Assembly (NCBI GenBank): GCA_033065855.1
Contig: JAVXUO010001120.1
Location: 1-64,000, forward strand
Reading direction: 5' to 3'
DNA from: Escallonia rubra
Taxonomy: Eukaryota > Streptophyta > Magnoliopsida > Escalloniales > Escalloniaceae
DNA: 64,000 nucleotides
Shown here: positions 45,421-57,479 of the stretch, one piece after another
How positions within the stretch are numbered: the first letter of the stretch is position 1
Layout: the number at the start of each line of letters is the position of its first letter
Translations under genes and position numbers: made by a program
The notes under the pieces: generated by a model
What the model saw: the letters and a program-made list of their open reading frames with translations, nothing else
Told to the model about the DNA's origin: nothing
Databases searched by the model: none

Positions 45421-46057
45421 CCATCAACCATCTTATTTGCCAGCAGTCCACAACCGAATGCCCAAGTTCCAATTTTCAAGTACCATTTCTACTTCATTGC
45501 TTGCATAACTGTATTGACTTGTGGAATATGTACTTTTTTTGCTTCATTAGATATATGCTGTAGACTTGAATTCCCTCCTTAGAAGTGGCGTCGTCGCTAC
45601 ATCACTTGTTGTGCACACACTATGCCACTATGTTGTACGCACACTATGATGTGTGCTGTCTGTTTTGCTAAGGAGTATTGTTTAATCAAATCTTAGTTGA
45701 ACAAGGATATTATAAGTTGCAAATTTTGTCTATGGTTGTGCGTCTCAAACTGTCATGCTCCTATTTTCTTGTGTAATGAGTTTCATCTGAAGAGTTCGGT
45801 TATGAAATTACAAAGTTCGCAGTTTTGGTTTCTTTGCTACAATTCTTTGTATGAGTCTACTCCAAAAGTGATTGAATTAGGATTCTTTTCATTAATATTG
45901 TTTTTTTGTCAGATATCCATCCTTGAGAGCGAAAGTGCAAAGGGAAAACATTAAAATTCAACCATCCTACTGATGAAAGCTGGCAGGGTGTAGTCCAGTA
46001 TCCCACACCCCTTAAGCAAAATCCAATTGCCATAGTTTAGAGGTTGCTTTTTCCAGG

Positions 46058-46321
46058 TCATGACTTTGGCAAGCACCATGTTTCAGTGTCTTGGATAAGA
46101 ATGTGAGGTGGTCTGGTTGTGTGGCTGAAAATTCTTGTATTTCTTTCCCTCCATATGCAGTAGATAGTGGTTCCTAAGGTGAGTCGTCTAGTCTTTGCTA
46201 GCACAATTATATTGTTGAGCCTAGAGTGTTTTTCTGCATAATGAGCAAGTTTTTCTTTGTCACAAGTTGTCATGGATGCGAATGCAAATGGACGTAGAGA
46301 TGGCAGACTTGGGAGTTCCAT
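46058..46321 (-). pseudogene. LINE 3' fragment inside CACTA-F
   Basis: The minus strand reads LAHYAEKHSRLNNIIVLAKTRRLTLGTTIYCIWRERNTRIF. The segment TIYCIWRERN-RIF is the conserved end of the zinc-binding region of plant LINE proteins. No reverse transcriptase precedes it. It is either another captured fragment or a truncated LINE insertion. Confidence 0.75.
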
Positions 46322-46975
46322 GCTTGTATGAGAGCTTATGATGCATTTTATCTGGATGTATTAGATTTCTTGAATTGTGAATAATGCATCTTGAAAATGT
46401 TGTTAATGGTGTAATGAATGTGATTTGTTCTTCTACTTCAATCTTGGTTTTGTATAGGTCCTCTTTTAATATATAAATTACATAAAAAATGGATATTTAT
46501 GGAGGTGGTTGGTGGCGCCGGGGAAAAAAATTCTAAAAAAGCTAATAGCGGTGCTCAGCACCGTTGCCAAAAATAATTTAGTTAAATGTTTAAATTAAAA
46601 AATAGCTATTACGGCACCTATGACCGCCGGCTTAGATGAAAAAAGAATCTTAAAAAAGCCTATAGCGGCGGTCAGCCTGTTGTCAAAAATAATTTAATTC
46701 ATTGTTTAAATTAAAAATATTTATCAATAGCAGCGCCTAATGACCGTCGGCTTAGATAGTAAACGCCGGCAAAAGGAGCATTAGGGATTGGATTAGGGGA
46801 CATCAATGCCGGCGTTTGACCGCCGGTATAGACCCATTCAACCGCCGCCATATGTCTACCGCAACGCGACTAAAGGCAGCGCTCTTATGGCGCCGGCTTA
46901 ATCTATGCCAGCGGTTCTTGTGCCTATGCCGGCGTTTTCCAGCCGCTGGCATAAGGTTTTTTTCTTGTAGTGATG

Positions 46976-48252
46976 GTTATGTGCTCCCATTTCCACTCAG
47001 GAATAGATAGAGACTGTAAATAACCACCTGACTTTTGATGTTCTGCCTTTACCAGCTGACATGTTAGGCATTTGGAAATAAATTTGGCTATATCACCTTT
47101 CATACCATTCCACCAATAATGTGATTTCAAATTTCTGTACATTTTAGTGCTACCCGGATGAATACTGTACTTACTCTGATGTGCTTCTTTCAAAATCTCT
47201 TGTTTAACCTCATCACTATTTGGTACACAAACACGATCTCTAAATCTCAATGTACCTTCAGAAGATAATGAATATTCAGGTTGCAACCCTTGATCCACCT
47301 CCATTCTAATTTTCAGCAACTCTGGGTCCTTTTCCTGAGCTTCCCGTATCAATTGCATTAATGCTGGCCATACTTTAATATTAGCAAATAGAAATCCCGT
47401 CCTAGTGGCGCGCGGCCTCCAATCACACACATCAGTTAACATATTCCATTCCTTAAGCATTAAACTAGCAATCATATTCTTTCGGCTTAAGGCATCAGCA
47501 ACCACATTAGCCTTACCGGAGTGATATGAAATAGAACAACTGTAATCGTTTAATAATTCCATCCATCTACGTTGTCTCATATTCAATTCCTTATGTGAAA
47601 ATAAATATTTCAAACTCTTATGATCGGTGTAGATCTCAAATACTGCTCCATACAGATAATGTCTCCACTTATGCAAGGCAAAAACAATAGCTGCTAACTC
47701 TAGATCATGAGTAGGATAATTCTCTTCATATGGCTTCAATTTACGTGATGCATAAGCAATTACCTTACCCCTTTGCATAAGCACACAACCCAAACCTTTG
47801 TGAGATGCATCACTGTATATTACAAAATCATCATTCCCGTTAGGTAGAACCAAAATAGGTGTACTGACCAATCTATGTTTCAACTCCTGAAAACTATTCT
47901 CACATTTATCATCCCAAATAAAAGTTACTTTCTTCTGAGTCAAACGGGATAATGGACCAACAATTTTAGAGAATCCCTCAACAAATCTACGGTAATATCC
48001 GGCTAGCCCCAAGAAATTACGTATCTCCGATACTGTTGAAGGTGTTTTCCAACTTTCTATAGCCTCAATCTTAGCAGGATCCACTGATATTCCTGCACAT
48101 GATATTATATGCCCTAGAAAAGCAACTTGTTATAACCAAAACATACACTTTTCAAATTTGGCATACAATTTTTTATCCCGTAAGGTTTGCAAGACAAGCC
48201 TGAGATGCTGAGCATGCTGTTGGCTATGCCGAGAATAAATCAAAATATCATC
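46976..48252 (-). pseudogene. Gypsy-E pol, middle part: end of RT, RNase H, integrase zinc finger
   Basis: After the catalytic FIDD (near 48250) the frame carries a stop at 48130-48132. It is then open from 48084: [28 protein letters not shown], RNase H ([51 protein letters not shown]), and the H2C2 integrase zinc finger ([18 protein letters not shown]). It ends at KWEHI where CACTA-F is inserted. Confidence 0.93.
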
Positions 48253-48275
48253 AATAAAGACTACCACGAAATTAT

Positions 48276-49967
48276 CTATGGTTTGAATATGCGATTCATG
48301 AAATCCATAAACGCCGCGGGTGCATTAGTAACCCCAAATGGCATAACTAGAAATTCGTAATGACCATACCTAGTCCTGAAAGCAGTCTTAGGGACATCCT
48401 CCTCCCTCACCTTTAACTGATGATAACCTGACCTCAAATCCAATTTGGAAAATATCTTAGCTCCTTGCAATTGATCAAACAAATCCTCGATATGGGGTAA
48501 TGGATATTTATTCTTTATGGTTACCTGATTTAACTGTCTGTAGTCGATACATAAACGTAAGGTACCGTCCTTTTTCTTAACAAATAAGACAGGCGAACCC
48601 CAAGGTGAAGTACTTGGTCTAATAAAACCTTTATTAAGTAAATCTTGTAATTGCACCTTTAACTCCTTCAATTCAGCAGGAGCCATTATGTAGGGAGCTT
48701 TAGATATAGGTGCAGTGCCTGGAACAAGTTCAATAACGAATTCTATCTCCCTATCAGGTGGTAGAGTAATCAAGTCCTGAGAAAATACATCCGAATATTC
48801 TTGAACAATAGGGATGTCCTCAAGCCTAATCAATGTCTTTGAACAGTCAATAGCATACACAATATATCCCACACAACCCTTATCAAGTAATTTTTTAGCA
48901 CGTAAGGCAGAAATAATAGGGACAACAGTTGGACTTTTATCACCCATGTACACGAATACCGACTGATAAGGTAAAGTAAACGTAACAGTCTTGGCAAAAC
49001 AGTCAACACTAGCATGATTGTGGGATAACCAATCCATATCCAAAATAACATCCAACTCCCGCATAGGTAGTGCAATCAAATTAGCATGCAATACATGGTT
49101 ATTCATGTTAATCTCACAGGCTTTGTACACTCTATCTGTATATAAAGAATCACCCACAGGGGTACTGACTTTGACCACAAAAGGTAAAGACTCCGACATC
49201 ATAGGCAAATGATGTAAGAAATGTGATGCGACATATGAATGTGTAGAGCCATAATCAATCAATACTCTAGCCAAAGTACCATAAATTAGAACAGTACCTC
49301 CAACAACTGCAGGCGATCCCTGTACTTCATCATGTCCCAGTGCAAATGCTCTAGCCTTTATCGTTGGTTTATTCACCCTTCTACTGGTACCAATACCAGT
49401 ACCAGATGTGTCCCCAGCAGTAGTAGCCACAAATCCTTTATTCTTAGGACAATCCCTCATATGATGCCCCTGTGTCCCACATGCAAAACATGTCCCCTTT
49501 CTCTTCCTACAAACCTCTTCTGTATGCCCAGTCTTACCACATAATGTGCAATATCGACTAACTGCTTGTACAGGCTGCTGTTGAGGTGGTATATACTGAG
49601 TAGGCCTCACTCCAGGCCTAGGCCGAGGTCGTGGTCCAGTTATAAATAGTTGGGGCATAAATCCCTGTGTCTGGGGTCTAGGTGTATACGCCATACTCCT
49701 CATATCTGTTCTCAGAAATTTCCTATCACCAAATGTTGAATGAAATCTTCCTGCCTGCCACTGTGGCACCAGGGGCCTAGATAAACTCATATGTGCCCTC
49801 TTTGCCCGTGTAAACCTCAAAGTCCTCTCAATATTAAGTGCCCGATCTACAATCTCGTGATAATCAGAGATATTAAGAGGTGTTATAGCTTCCTGTATGT
49901 CAGGATTCAAGCCAGTTCTCAAACTTTCTAGCTTTCCTATCACCACCCTCAACCAAATAAGAAGCAT
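48276..49967 (-). pseudogene. Gypsy-E Gag C-terminus, protease and reverse transcriptase
   Basis: One long open frame of 563 codons carries the Gag end, two CCHC knuckles ([14 protein letters not shown] and [14 protein letters not shown]), an aspartic protease and the reverse transcriptase up to [10 protein letters not shown]. The protease active site reads D-Y-G at 49248-49256, where D-S-G or D-T-G is required. The reverse transcriptase has [19 protein letters not shown] and [14 protein letters not shown] short deletion shifts the frame at 48276, just before the catalytic FIDD. The upstream Gag is out of frame. Confidence 0.94.
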
Positions 49968-50521
49968 GTCGGGCTAAAGCAGTAAATTCCTTCTCATATT
50001 CTTGTACAGTCTTGTTTTTCTGTTCAAGTAGTAGGAAAGCCAATTCCCTATCTCTTCTAACACTTGCCGGAATATACTTGTTATTAAACTCACTAATAAA
50101 CAAATTCCAAAGTTCTTATCACATTACCGATGATCCACTTTGTATCAATCGTCTTCCACCAAAACCCCGCATCCTCACTCAAATAAAAAGTAGCCAAAGA
50201 AACTTTCTGTGAAGGAGTTAATTGCATTCTCTCAAATAATTTCTCCTTATTGCTTATCCATTCCTCTGCCTCATCTGAATTAGCGCCGCCCGCAAATACA
50301 GTAGGCTTAAGCTTAATAAATCTTTCAAGTAAGGTCAGATCATCAGTAGCTATAGCGTACCTCACCTGAGAACTCTCACCAACCTGACTGTGCTGCTGAT
50401 TATTTTGCGAAGATTTTAGGGCATTAGCTATACGTCCAACTAATCCAATTATCTCCCGCAAATTAGGATCAGTTCCTTGTGTACCCTGTCCCACAGTACT
50501 TTCATCTCTCTGGCCCGCCAT
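49900..50521 (-). pseudogene. Gypsy-E Gag N-terminal and middle parts
   Basis: The Met at 50521 opens a frame (MAGQRDES, a Gln-rich linker, then FAGGANSDEAEEWISNKEKLFERM and DAGFWWKTI), the retrotransposon Gag fold. A 1-bp-type shift near 50100 moves the frame ([38 protein letters not shown]). A second shift near 49930 leads into the long frame that follows. Gag would form the virus-like particle; here it is broken twice. Confidence 0.9.
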
Positions 50522-50626
50522 ATATCACACCTGAACAGGTGAAAAAATATGTTTAGGCCATACCGAATTTCAAATTAAATAAACTAATCAATTCCGAAGA
50601 TCTTAGCCTGGTTCCAAGCAACTATA

Positions 50627-50638
50627 GCTCTGATACCA
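50627..50638 (-). other. Primer-binding site of Gypsy-E
   Basis: The minus strand reads TGGTATCAGAGC, matching initiator tRNA-Met priming. It lies five bases inside the 5' LTR. Confidence 0.92.
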
Positions 50639-50643
50639 TTAGT

Positions 50644-53107
50644 TGTCACACCCCCCGGAAGGGGCGCAACGCTAAACAGGCTGGTTAACACATATACCTC
50701 AAGGATAAACATAGCTTTACTACAACCTCAAAAGAAACAGCGGAAGCATGCTTAAACGTTATAGTCGTTCATAAGTGGAAAGACTGAACATAATAGTATA
50801 TTACAGACTACATATCTTCTATACAAGTACTACATTCAAAAATAAAAGAAGAACAACTAAAATGTTGCTCACCTAGCATAATACTCTTGAGTATCCCCGA
50901 GATAATCCTCTTCCTCCCTTGGCAAGTACTCCGACTCCGAACCTAGAAAAAAAGTATCGGGAATGGGTCAGCCTAATGGCTCAGTAGGGTATCCGGTGCT
51001 TTTAAGTCCAAACATGACTTGATCATATCATGTATAGTTAATATGAACTTGCAAGTCACTTGAACAGATGATACCTACGTACTTAAGAATAATTTAACAT
51101 ATCGAATAACACATGCAAGCATCTGCTCACACTTGCCTTCAAAAGAAACGAGAATAGCATATCGAGCAAGATTTGAAATCTTGTAGCACATATACGAGAA
51201 TGACAAGCAAGACCTAAATATTAACTTGATCTCGCCAAGAATAGCCAAACAGTACAAAAAGTTCAAGACAAATATAAGCCAAGTACGAGAACATGAATAT
51301 GCAAATATGCCCCTCATGCACGAGCCAACCTTCCCTGAGTAAGAGAAACTTTTCGTATCTCAACCAACTGATGTAGCGAGTTCGATAGAAGAAGTCCAAC
51401 GTCATCACATGCACGCCAATAATTCCTTTCGAGAATAGTACGCATAGCTAATGCGTACTATCAAGACATGAACGAGAACGAGAACCCTGGCCGGATAACT
51501 TCCAACCCCGGCAAATAACACCCTCAACTCACTTTTTTCCTCCTCCTTCACGTGATATGCATAATCATGTACATACGTCAACATGAATGTCATCAAGTAA
51601 CTCAAAAGAGGTTTAATCCCCTGTCGAGTCACCTTTACCGTATTATCAACAATACATGCCAAACATGTAACATAATCTCTAATGCACAAACTAATTCGGT
51701 AATCAAGCAAGAAATGATTTGAGGTTCTTCCTTAAGTACCCTACTCCTATGTATACTTACATTATTATGCAAATATTTGAGTATCCATTTAAGACCTGAA
51801 ATTTACCTAGTTATTCACCATTAAGCCCAACAGGAAGGAACTACTAGTTTAGGTTACCTAATCTGCCCAGTATTTCAAATGGCAGCCGGAGTAGTCTGTA
51901 CTCCGAAAATCATAACAATTTAATTAGAAGGAATCTACTGTAAAACTATATATTTCTGAACACTAGACGCAAAGAGCTACATCCCAGTATTTTACTTGAC
52001 ACAAAAATATTGTTTTAAGATCATATTAAGCCCTTTCAAATGACAAACTTCAGAATCTGCCTAGCAACAGTTTCACAAGATAGGTTCCAAGCCACGAATT
52101 TTAACCCATAGCAATAGTACTTTAAATAATCTGAAATTTGGTATGTATACTATATACATGTACGAGTGTAACATATAAAATAACCAAGCCCATATATTAT
52201 CTAAAAGTATACATTTCTAATCATCAAAAGTACTCTAATTCCATGACTGTACAGTTTCACAGAATAGGTTTCAAGCGACGAATTTTAAACCATAGTAATA
52301 ATACTTGAAATAATCTGAAATTTGGTATGTATACCCTACACATGTATTAGTATAACATATAAAATAATTAGGTCCATAGATCAACTAAAAGTATATCTTT
52401 CTAAGCTCCAAAATTACTCTAATTCCATGACTGTTTTTGCAGATTTCAGCATACATGAACACCCTTCTCCTTGAATCTTTTCAAGAAAATAGATGTAAGT
52501 GTTTTACTACCATCATAATACTTCTCATACATGTTCTGAAACTTAAAAAAACAAAAGATAACCTACCTTAAAGTTTTTTTTTGGGTCAAGCCAATTGAAG
52601 ATAGTTGAGTCAAATCTCTCTCATTTGTTCTCCCTTTTCTTCTTCTCTTCTTCTCTTCCTCCCTTTCTCTCCTTTCTTTTCTTTCTCCTTATTTCTCTCT
52701 TCTCCTTCTTCTCTTTGTTTTATTTTGACCGAAACTTGGTCTTGCACCTCCACCTTCTCTTTTGTTTCTAAGTTATCCACTTAACTTCTCTTTCCATTTT
52801 TTTATTCTTTCCTTTGATTACTCACCACCCAACATAGGTGGCACACCAAAATGCTATTAAACCCACACCCCTTCACGTGACCCCTTATAGCTAACTTAGG
52901 GTATTTTAAAATTGACCCCAAAGTTTTGCATAGTTATTTTTTTTAACCCCTAAAGTTTTACATAATTTTATTTTGGGCCCCGAACTTAATTTCGATATTT
53001 ATTTTATGTATACAAATATTATAACACAATTATATTACTTCAATCAAATTTAAATATGTTTAAACTTAATAGAATTATAAGAAGCTAATTAAGATCGGGG
53101 CCTCGCA
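50644..53107 (-). repeat. 5' LTR of Gypsy-E
   Basis: The LTR is 2,464 bp, running from TGTCACACCC to CCTCGCA on the plus strand. It is collinear with the 3' LTR outside the nested insertions and shows the empty sites for hAT-3 (51404-51411) and LARD-D (about 52917-52921). A long CT/CTT-rich stretch lies at about 52612-52725. Confidence 0.93.
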
Positions 53108-54679
53108 GACTAGGTCCATTTAGGTACTAGTTTAATCCAGCCAACAGACCATCGTTATAACTCCAACAATACGCACCATCCTTATTACTCCCAGGATTAC
53201 TAACTCACGTCCACATTTAGAAAAAAATTGAATACAATTGAAAATGCTTTATGATAATCGAATCAATAAGAAAATAAGAATGAGAAGAGATAAGTACAAC
53301 TCAAAAATGTTTTACGAAGATCGAATCAATAAACATATGAGAATGAAACATGAATTCCAAACGATCGATGTAAGGCTCAAACTAGGGTTTCCTGGGCAAT
53401 ATCCAAATATTTTCATGGAAATTTTATAAAACCATAGTTTCGCGGAATTTGCGAAACAGTTATGATTAATTAAAACACAAAAATTTAGAATGATGAGTAG
53501 GGTTCGGAGAGAAAATCCTTACCTCGATCCGCTATGCCACGCAACCTCGATCAAAATTCTCTGAATAAACCTAGATTGGCAATCCATTTGTTAGATCGCA
53601 ATCTATCCTACAATACTATAAACCTAATATCAACTACCCACCAGGTGCTCACTTCTAACTTCAAAATCGCGCAACTCAAAGCAGTCTTGCGCACGGCTAT
53701 TCTAACTGAAATCCCTATACACTCTTTAATACATAATGATTCTTCAACTATATTTTAAATTTTAACAAAATAATTTTATAGCTTAAAACATTATATAAGA
53801 CCAAAATACTAAATATCTGAATTTTCGAATATTTTCTCAAAAAAACAATTTTCTTAAATACTAGAAAAGCCAAAAAATAACCATTAATATTTCTTGGTCA
53901 AAACAAAATCCCATAATTTTTGTAACAGCTTTAAAATATGTATAACAATTACTGAAATGAAAATCAGGATTTAAAAGGTATTAAAACTATTTATAAATAA
54001 TTCATTTTTCTAAATCGAATGCAATACGGAAATGATAGCAAATCAACTCTAAAAATCACCAAAATTAATCTGGGACTTATTTGTACCATAAAAAACATTA
54101 CTCTAATTTTTTCAGAACATTTTAAAGACTCCAAAAGGTTTTACAATTTGAGCTTACAGAAATATTAAAAATACATATGATTTCAGAAAATTATAAAATT
54201 TTGCCAAAAATTCAAATATCCTAAGGTTTTATACTTTAAAGTTTCACGTGCTAACGATCATTGTACACTATCGAATGCTTGCACTGTACTTAACGCTAAC
54301 CCAAATACCCAATCCGCACTTCTTTCTTCTTCCCTTCTGCACTCAGTCTCTACTCCCTTGCAGACCACTCACAACCCTTACATTTTACTCACTTAGCATA
54401 CCCATATGCACACAACACTTACACACACACGCACACCATCACGCACAAGACACACACACAGAGTACATAACACTTACTCACACACTAAAATCACACTCAA
54501 TACATACACACATTATTTACTAACATAAAATACACCCACACATCTTCATGGGGCTGTTTGGTAGCCATTTTCCCATCCCACGTGGACCACAAACTCACAC
54601 AAAATACTCCATTTCCACACACACAAACCTGTCACTCACAACTACTTCATCCCTCTCACACAGCCCCCTTCGCATATAT

Positions 54680-54715
<36 letters not shown>

Positions 54716-56165
54716 GTACTATTTCATATATACAAGCACACATTTGCAAGCGTGTAACACATACACACACATTACACACCCACATGTACATTCACTCACA
54801 CACATACACACATCACACAACACACACAAACTCACGCACCCAGCACACTCACAAACACCTATTCACGCACACATCACATACAAACACACACAAATCACGC
54901 ACATACACACACACACACAAAATACATATGGCTGAATTCTTAGCCTCCCTCCCTCTCTCATACACACACATTACCCACATAGATTCACACATTACACACA
55001 CCACCATATACTTTCACAACACAACACACTCTCATCCAAAACACACTGCACAGCCACACCTACTGCCTCACGGCAGTGGGTTCCTTTTTGCTCGATATAC
55101 TCACGCCCACCCACATTATACCAACTGAAAACCTATTGCCCAACACCCTTTTTTTTTTATTTTGTTCTCTTTCTATTAACCAAAGCCAGACACAGCATTT
55201 TAGTCCACCATGTATATATATTACACACACCTACACTCACACAAGCACCCAAACACAGACAAGCACCCAAACACAGCCACGCACTCACGCACACATATAC
55301 GTGCACACGACACACACACACACACAAAACACACATAAATACTCACAAATAAACTGCCCTGCGACAGTCCCTTTATTGCCTCGTGTACACACGCATATCA
55401 CACAACTCAAAAACACAAATTCAAGCACTCATGCACCTGTGGCTTCCCTTTGCTATTCATTATCCCCATATTCATGGAAACACACACACGCCACTACCAA
55501 AAAAGCATAGGAACTGCTACTTCTCCCTTCCCTTTCTATGTGCACAAACCCATGAAACACATCCACTTTTTTTTTGGGCCCACACATGTTTACCCGCAAG
55601 TTTACACCCATTGTCTACACACAAAACACCCTCATTTCACACACATATATACCCACCTGCTTAGGATAACCGTGCAGCCCCCCTCATATTCAAACCATAA
55701 CGGCACCGCAAAAACATCTTAACGGCAGCCTACACGGTACACAGTCACAGCCACCACGGCTGTGACTGCTTGATGCCCGGTTACACTCACGGCATCACTA
55801 AATTACACACACAAAACACTCAACATATGCGACCCCTTAACCCATAAATTCGTGAACAATTTTAAGAGAAAAGGGTTAGAAAAAACTTACCGGAAAACAA
55901 CACGATCACTAAAAAACCTTCTTCACAATTTCTCTTTATCTCTCTGCCGTGTAACTGTAGGTGTGAAATAATGGGGGACAGCTTGATCCCATATCAAGTG
56001 TGTGTGTGTGTGTGTATAAACCCTAAATCGTATAATTATAATAACCCCCCTACAATTTCATCAGCCATTTAAATTCTACCCGAAAATTTTATTATTACAA
56101 AAACGCCTAACATAGTTATTTATGAAAGATTAGTGTATTAAAATAATTTAACGGGTTGTTACATA
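53108..56165 (-). mobile_element. LTR-like sequence, minus strand, truncated
   Basis: On the minus strand a typical Gypsy LTR start, TGTAACAACCCG, lies at 56165, followed by AT-rich sequence, a TATA-like segment near 56030 and leader-like sequence. No primer site, polyprotein or second LTR is found before the Gypsy-E border at 53107. It is best explained as a solo or truncated LTR of about 3 kb into which Gypsy-E inserted or next to which it was joined. Apart from the CA-rich tract, no gene is seen. Confidence 0.55.
54400..55830 (+). repeat. CA-rich low-complexity tract
   Basis: About 1.4 kb are dominated by CACACA, ACACTC and similar units, with a pure (CA)n run near 54680-54711. The overlapping Thr/His-rich open frames in all three plus-strand frames reflect composition. 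A (GT)n run lies just outside at about 55998-56015. Confidence 0.9.
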
Positions 56166-56397
56166 ATCCCGCTTCACTAATAGTCGCTAAAAGTTGCTAA
56201 TAAAATATTGACGCTAACTATAGGTATAAAAATTGTCGCTAAAGGTTTCTAAAAATACCGTTAACGCTAATCGTCGCTAAAGACCTCAATCAATATTGAG
56301 TATTTATGCTATCGTTAAGTTATAACTTATGATTCTAAAATTGTCGCTAAAAGTTAAATCAACTGTCTAGACAATATCATAGTTCGGAGTGTTATAG
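56166..56397 (-). repeat. LTR fragment related to LARD-D
   Basis: Read on the minus strand from 56397, TATAACACTCCGAA is followed by sequence collinear with the first 350 bp of the LARD-D LTR (shared AGAATCATAAGTT-like, ATATTGATT and GTCTTTAGCGACGATTA-like stretches). It contains four TTTAGCGAC motifs in about 200 bp. It joins CACTA-C at 56397 and is cut by another LTR at 56165. Confidence 0.7.
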
Positions 56398-56795
56398 TTT
56401 TTGTTCGATCATCATCTTTTGTGTAAAACATAAACCCGTTGACGATATAGCCTCCATGGCATGATGCTTATTTACTAGGGCCTTGAGCTAGTACTTTCAA
56501 GCATGAGTCTACTGGCTTGTCAACTGATTGAACCTATTATAAAAGATAGTGAAAATTAAGTATAAATCAGCATACTAATAAACCATGTATCTATATATAG
56601 CACATAATATATATAGTTTGGTTAAGGACTTACACGTTTTCTGAACCGCTCAATAAATTGCGATTTTCGATAAGATTCAAGTCCAGCGGGATCAGTGATT
56701 AGAGATTCCACATTTAAACTCACTACAAATCGATATAGTTAACCCGCTAATCACACATTTTCAAGCGTTTACAATAATTACTTGTAGACAGTAAC

Positions 56796-57395
56796 TTACT
56801 CAACGGATGCTGAAACTTCATCACAATTTAGAAGGGCATATATTTTTGCAACACTATACTCTTTATCCGTTAGCCACCGAGTATAGGTTCGTCCGAACGG
56901 ACTACCTAACTGCTTGAATATTGATAAATGCCCTTCAAAATTTATGTTGGTTCTAGGCTCATCTTGGCCTAGTGGATTTAACCTTGTATCAACATTAGAC
57001 CCAAAATATTGGTTACAAAAATTGACAAGCTCTTTCATTATGTAAGCCTCAGCAATTGAGCCCTTAACACGAGCTTTATTACAGAATTTTTTCTTCAGAT
57101 GGAACATGAACCAATAAGTTTAACAAATAGAGTTAAGTGAAATATCAATGATAACAGGGTTTGCATTATGTGTAAACGAACAACATAGAGTTAAATGATT
57201 ACCTCCCAAATGGATACATCCACCGACATTGCACAAGCTCACCCATCTTAGCTTCATACGCCAAGTAAACATGCAAATGCTCAATTGAATGAAAGAATGA
57301 CGTTGGGAAAATTTAATTCAGCTTACAAATAGTCACTACAATGTTCTTTTCAAGCACCTCCATATTACTTACCTGAATTGTAGAAGAACATATAT
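56796..57395 (-). pseudogene. CACTA-C DUF4218 exons
   Basis: First exon (about 57375-57207): NMEVLEKNIVVT, CKL, SFFHSIEHLHVYLAYEAKMGE. Second exon (57107-56796): FHLKKKFCNKARVKGSIAEAYIMKELVNFCNQYFG through CDEVSASVE. Both belong to the DUF4218 domain of En/Spm transposases. A stop replaces a residue after CKLN near 57315. The exon pair gives the reference for placing the insertions in CACTA-B. Confidence 0.84.
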
Positions 57396-57479
57396 CTCAA
57401 AAGAAATGAGATAATTCCATCAAAGTCTCACATATAACCATTGGCAACAGTCCCCAGAAGGTAATATGAATGAATCTTT

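Larger units (their letters stand above)
43028..46972. mobile_element. Complete non-autonomous CACTA element (CACTA-F)
   Basis: The left end is CACTACAAAAAAAAGAG, the right end is TTTTTTTCTTGTAGTG, and a 3-bp duplication ATG flanks it (43025-43027 and 46973-46975). The insertion lies inside the Gypsy-E integrase, whose frame would be continuous without it. Subterminal regions (43040-43260 and 46510-46960) carry TATAGCGGC / GCCGGC-type motifs, different from those of CACTA-A and CACTA-B. The 3,945-bp interior has no tnp2 transposase. It holds a CT-rich leader-like segment, a formin FH2 exon with intron flanks and a LINE fragment, so it is a gene-fragment-carrying (Pack-type) CACTA. Confidence 0.95.
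33288..53107 (-). mobile_element. Gypsy LTR retrotransposon, Tekay/Del-like, with nested insertions (Gypsy-E)
   Basis: The minus-strand element has a 2,464-bp 5' LTR (50644-53107), a primer-binding site (50627-50638), Gag, protease, reverse transcriptase, RNase H, integrase and a chromodomain-like C-terminus. A polypurine tract is followed by a 3' LTR (33288-41941) that lacks about 85 bp at its outer end. Removing hAT-3, LARD-D and their target repeats leaves about 2,380 bp for the 3' LTR, which fits. Removing CACTA-F leaves an interior of about 4.75 kb and a full element near 9.7 kb. Frameshifts, stops and a protease mutation show it cannot move by itself. Confidence 0.93.

Noticed and set aside
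54248..55722. Several long plus-strand open frames rich in Thr and His
   Set aside because: They overlap in three frames and follow the CA-rich composition; no domain or splice signal supports a gene.
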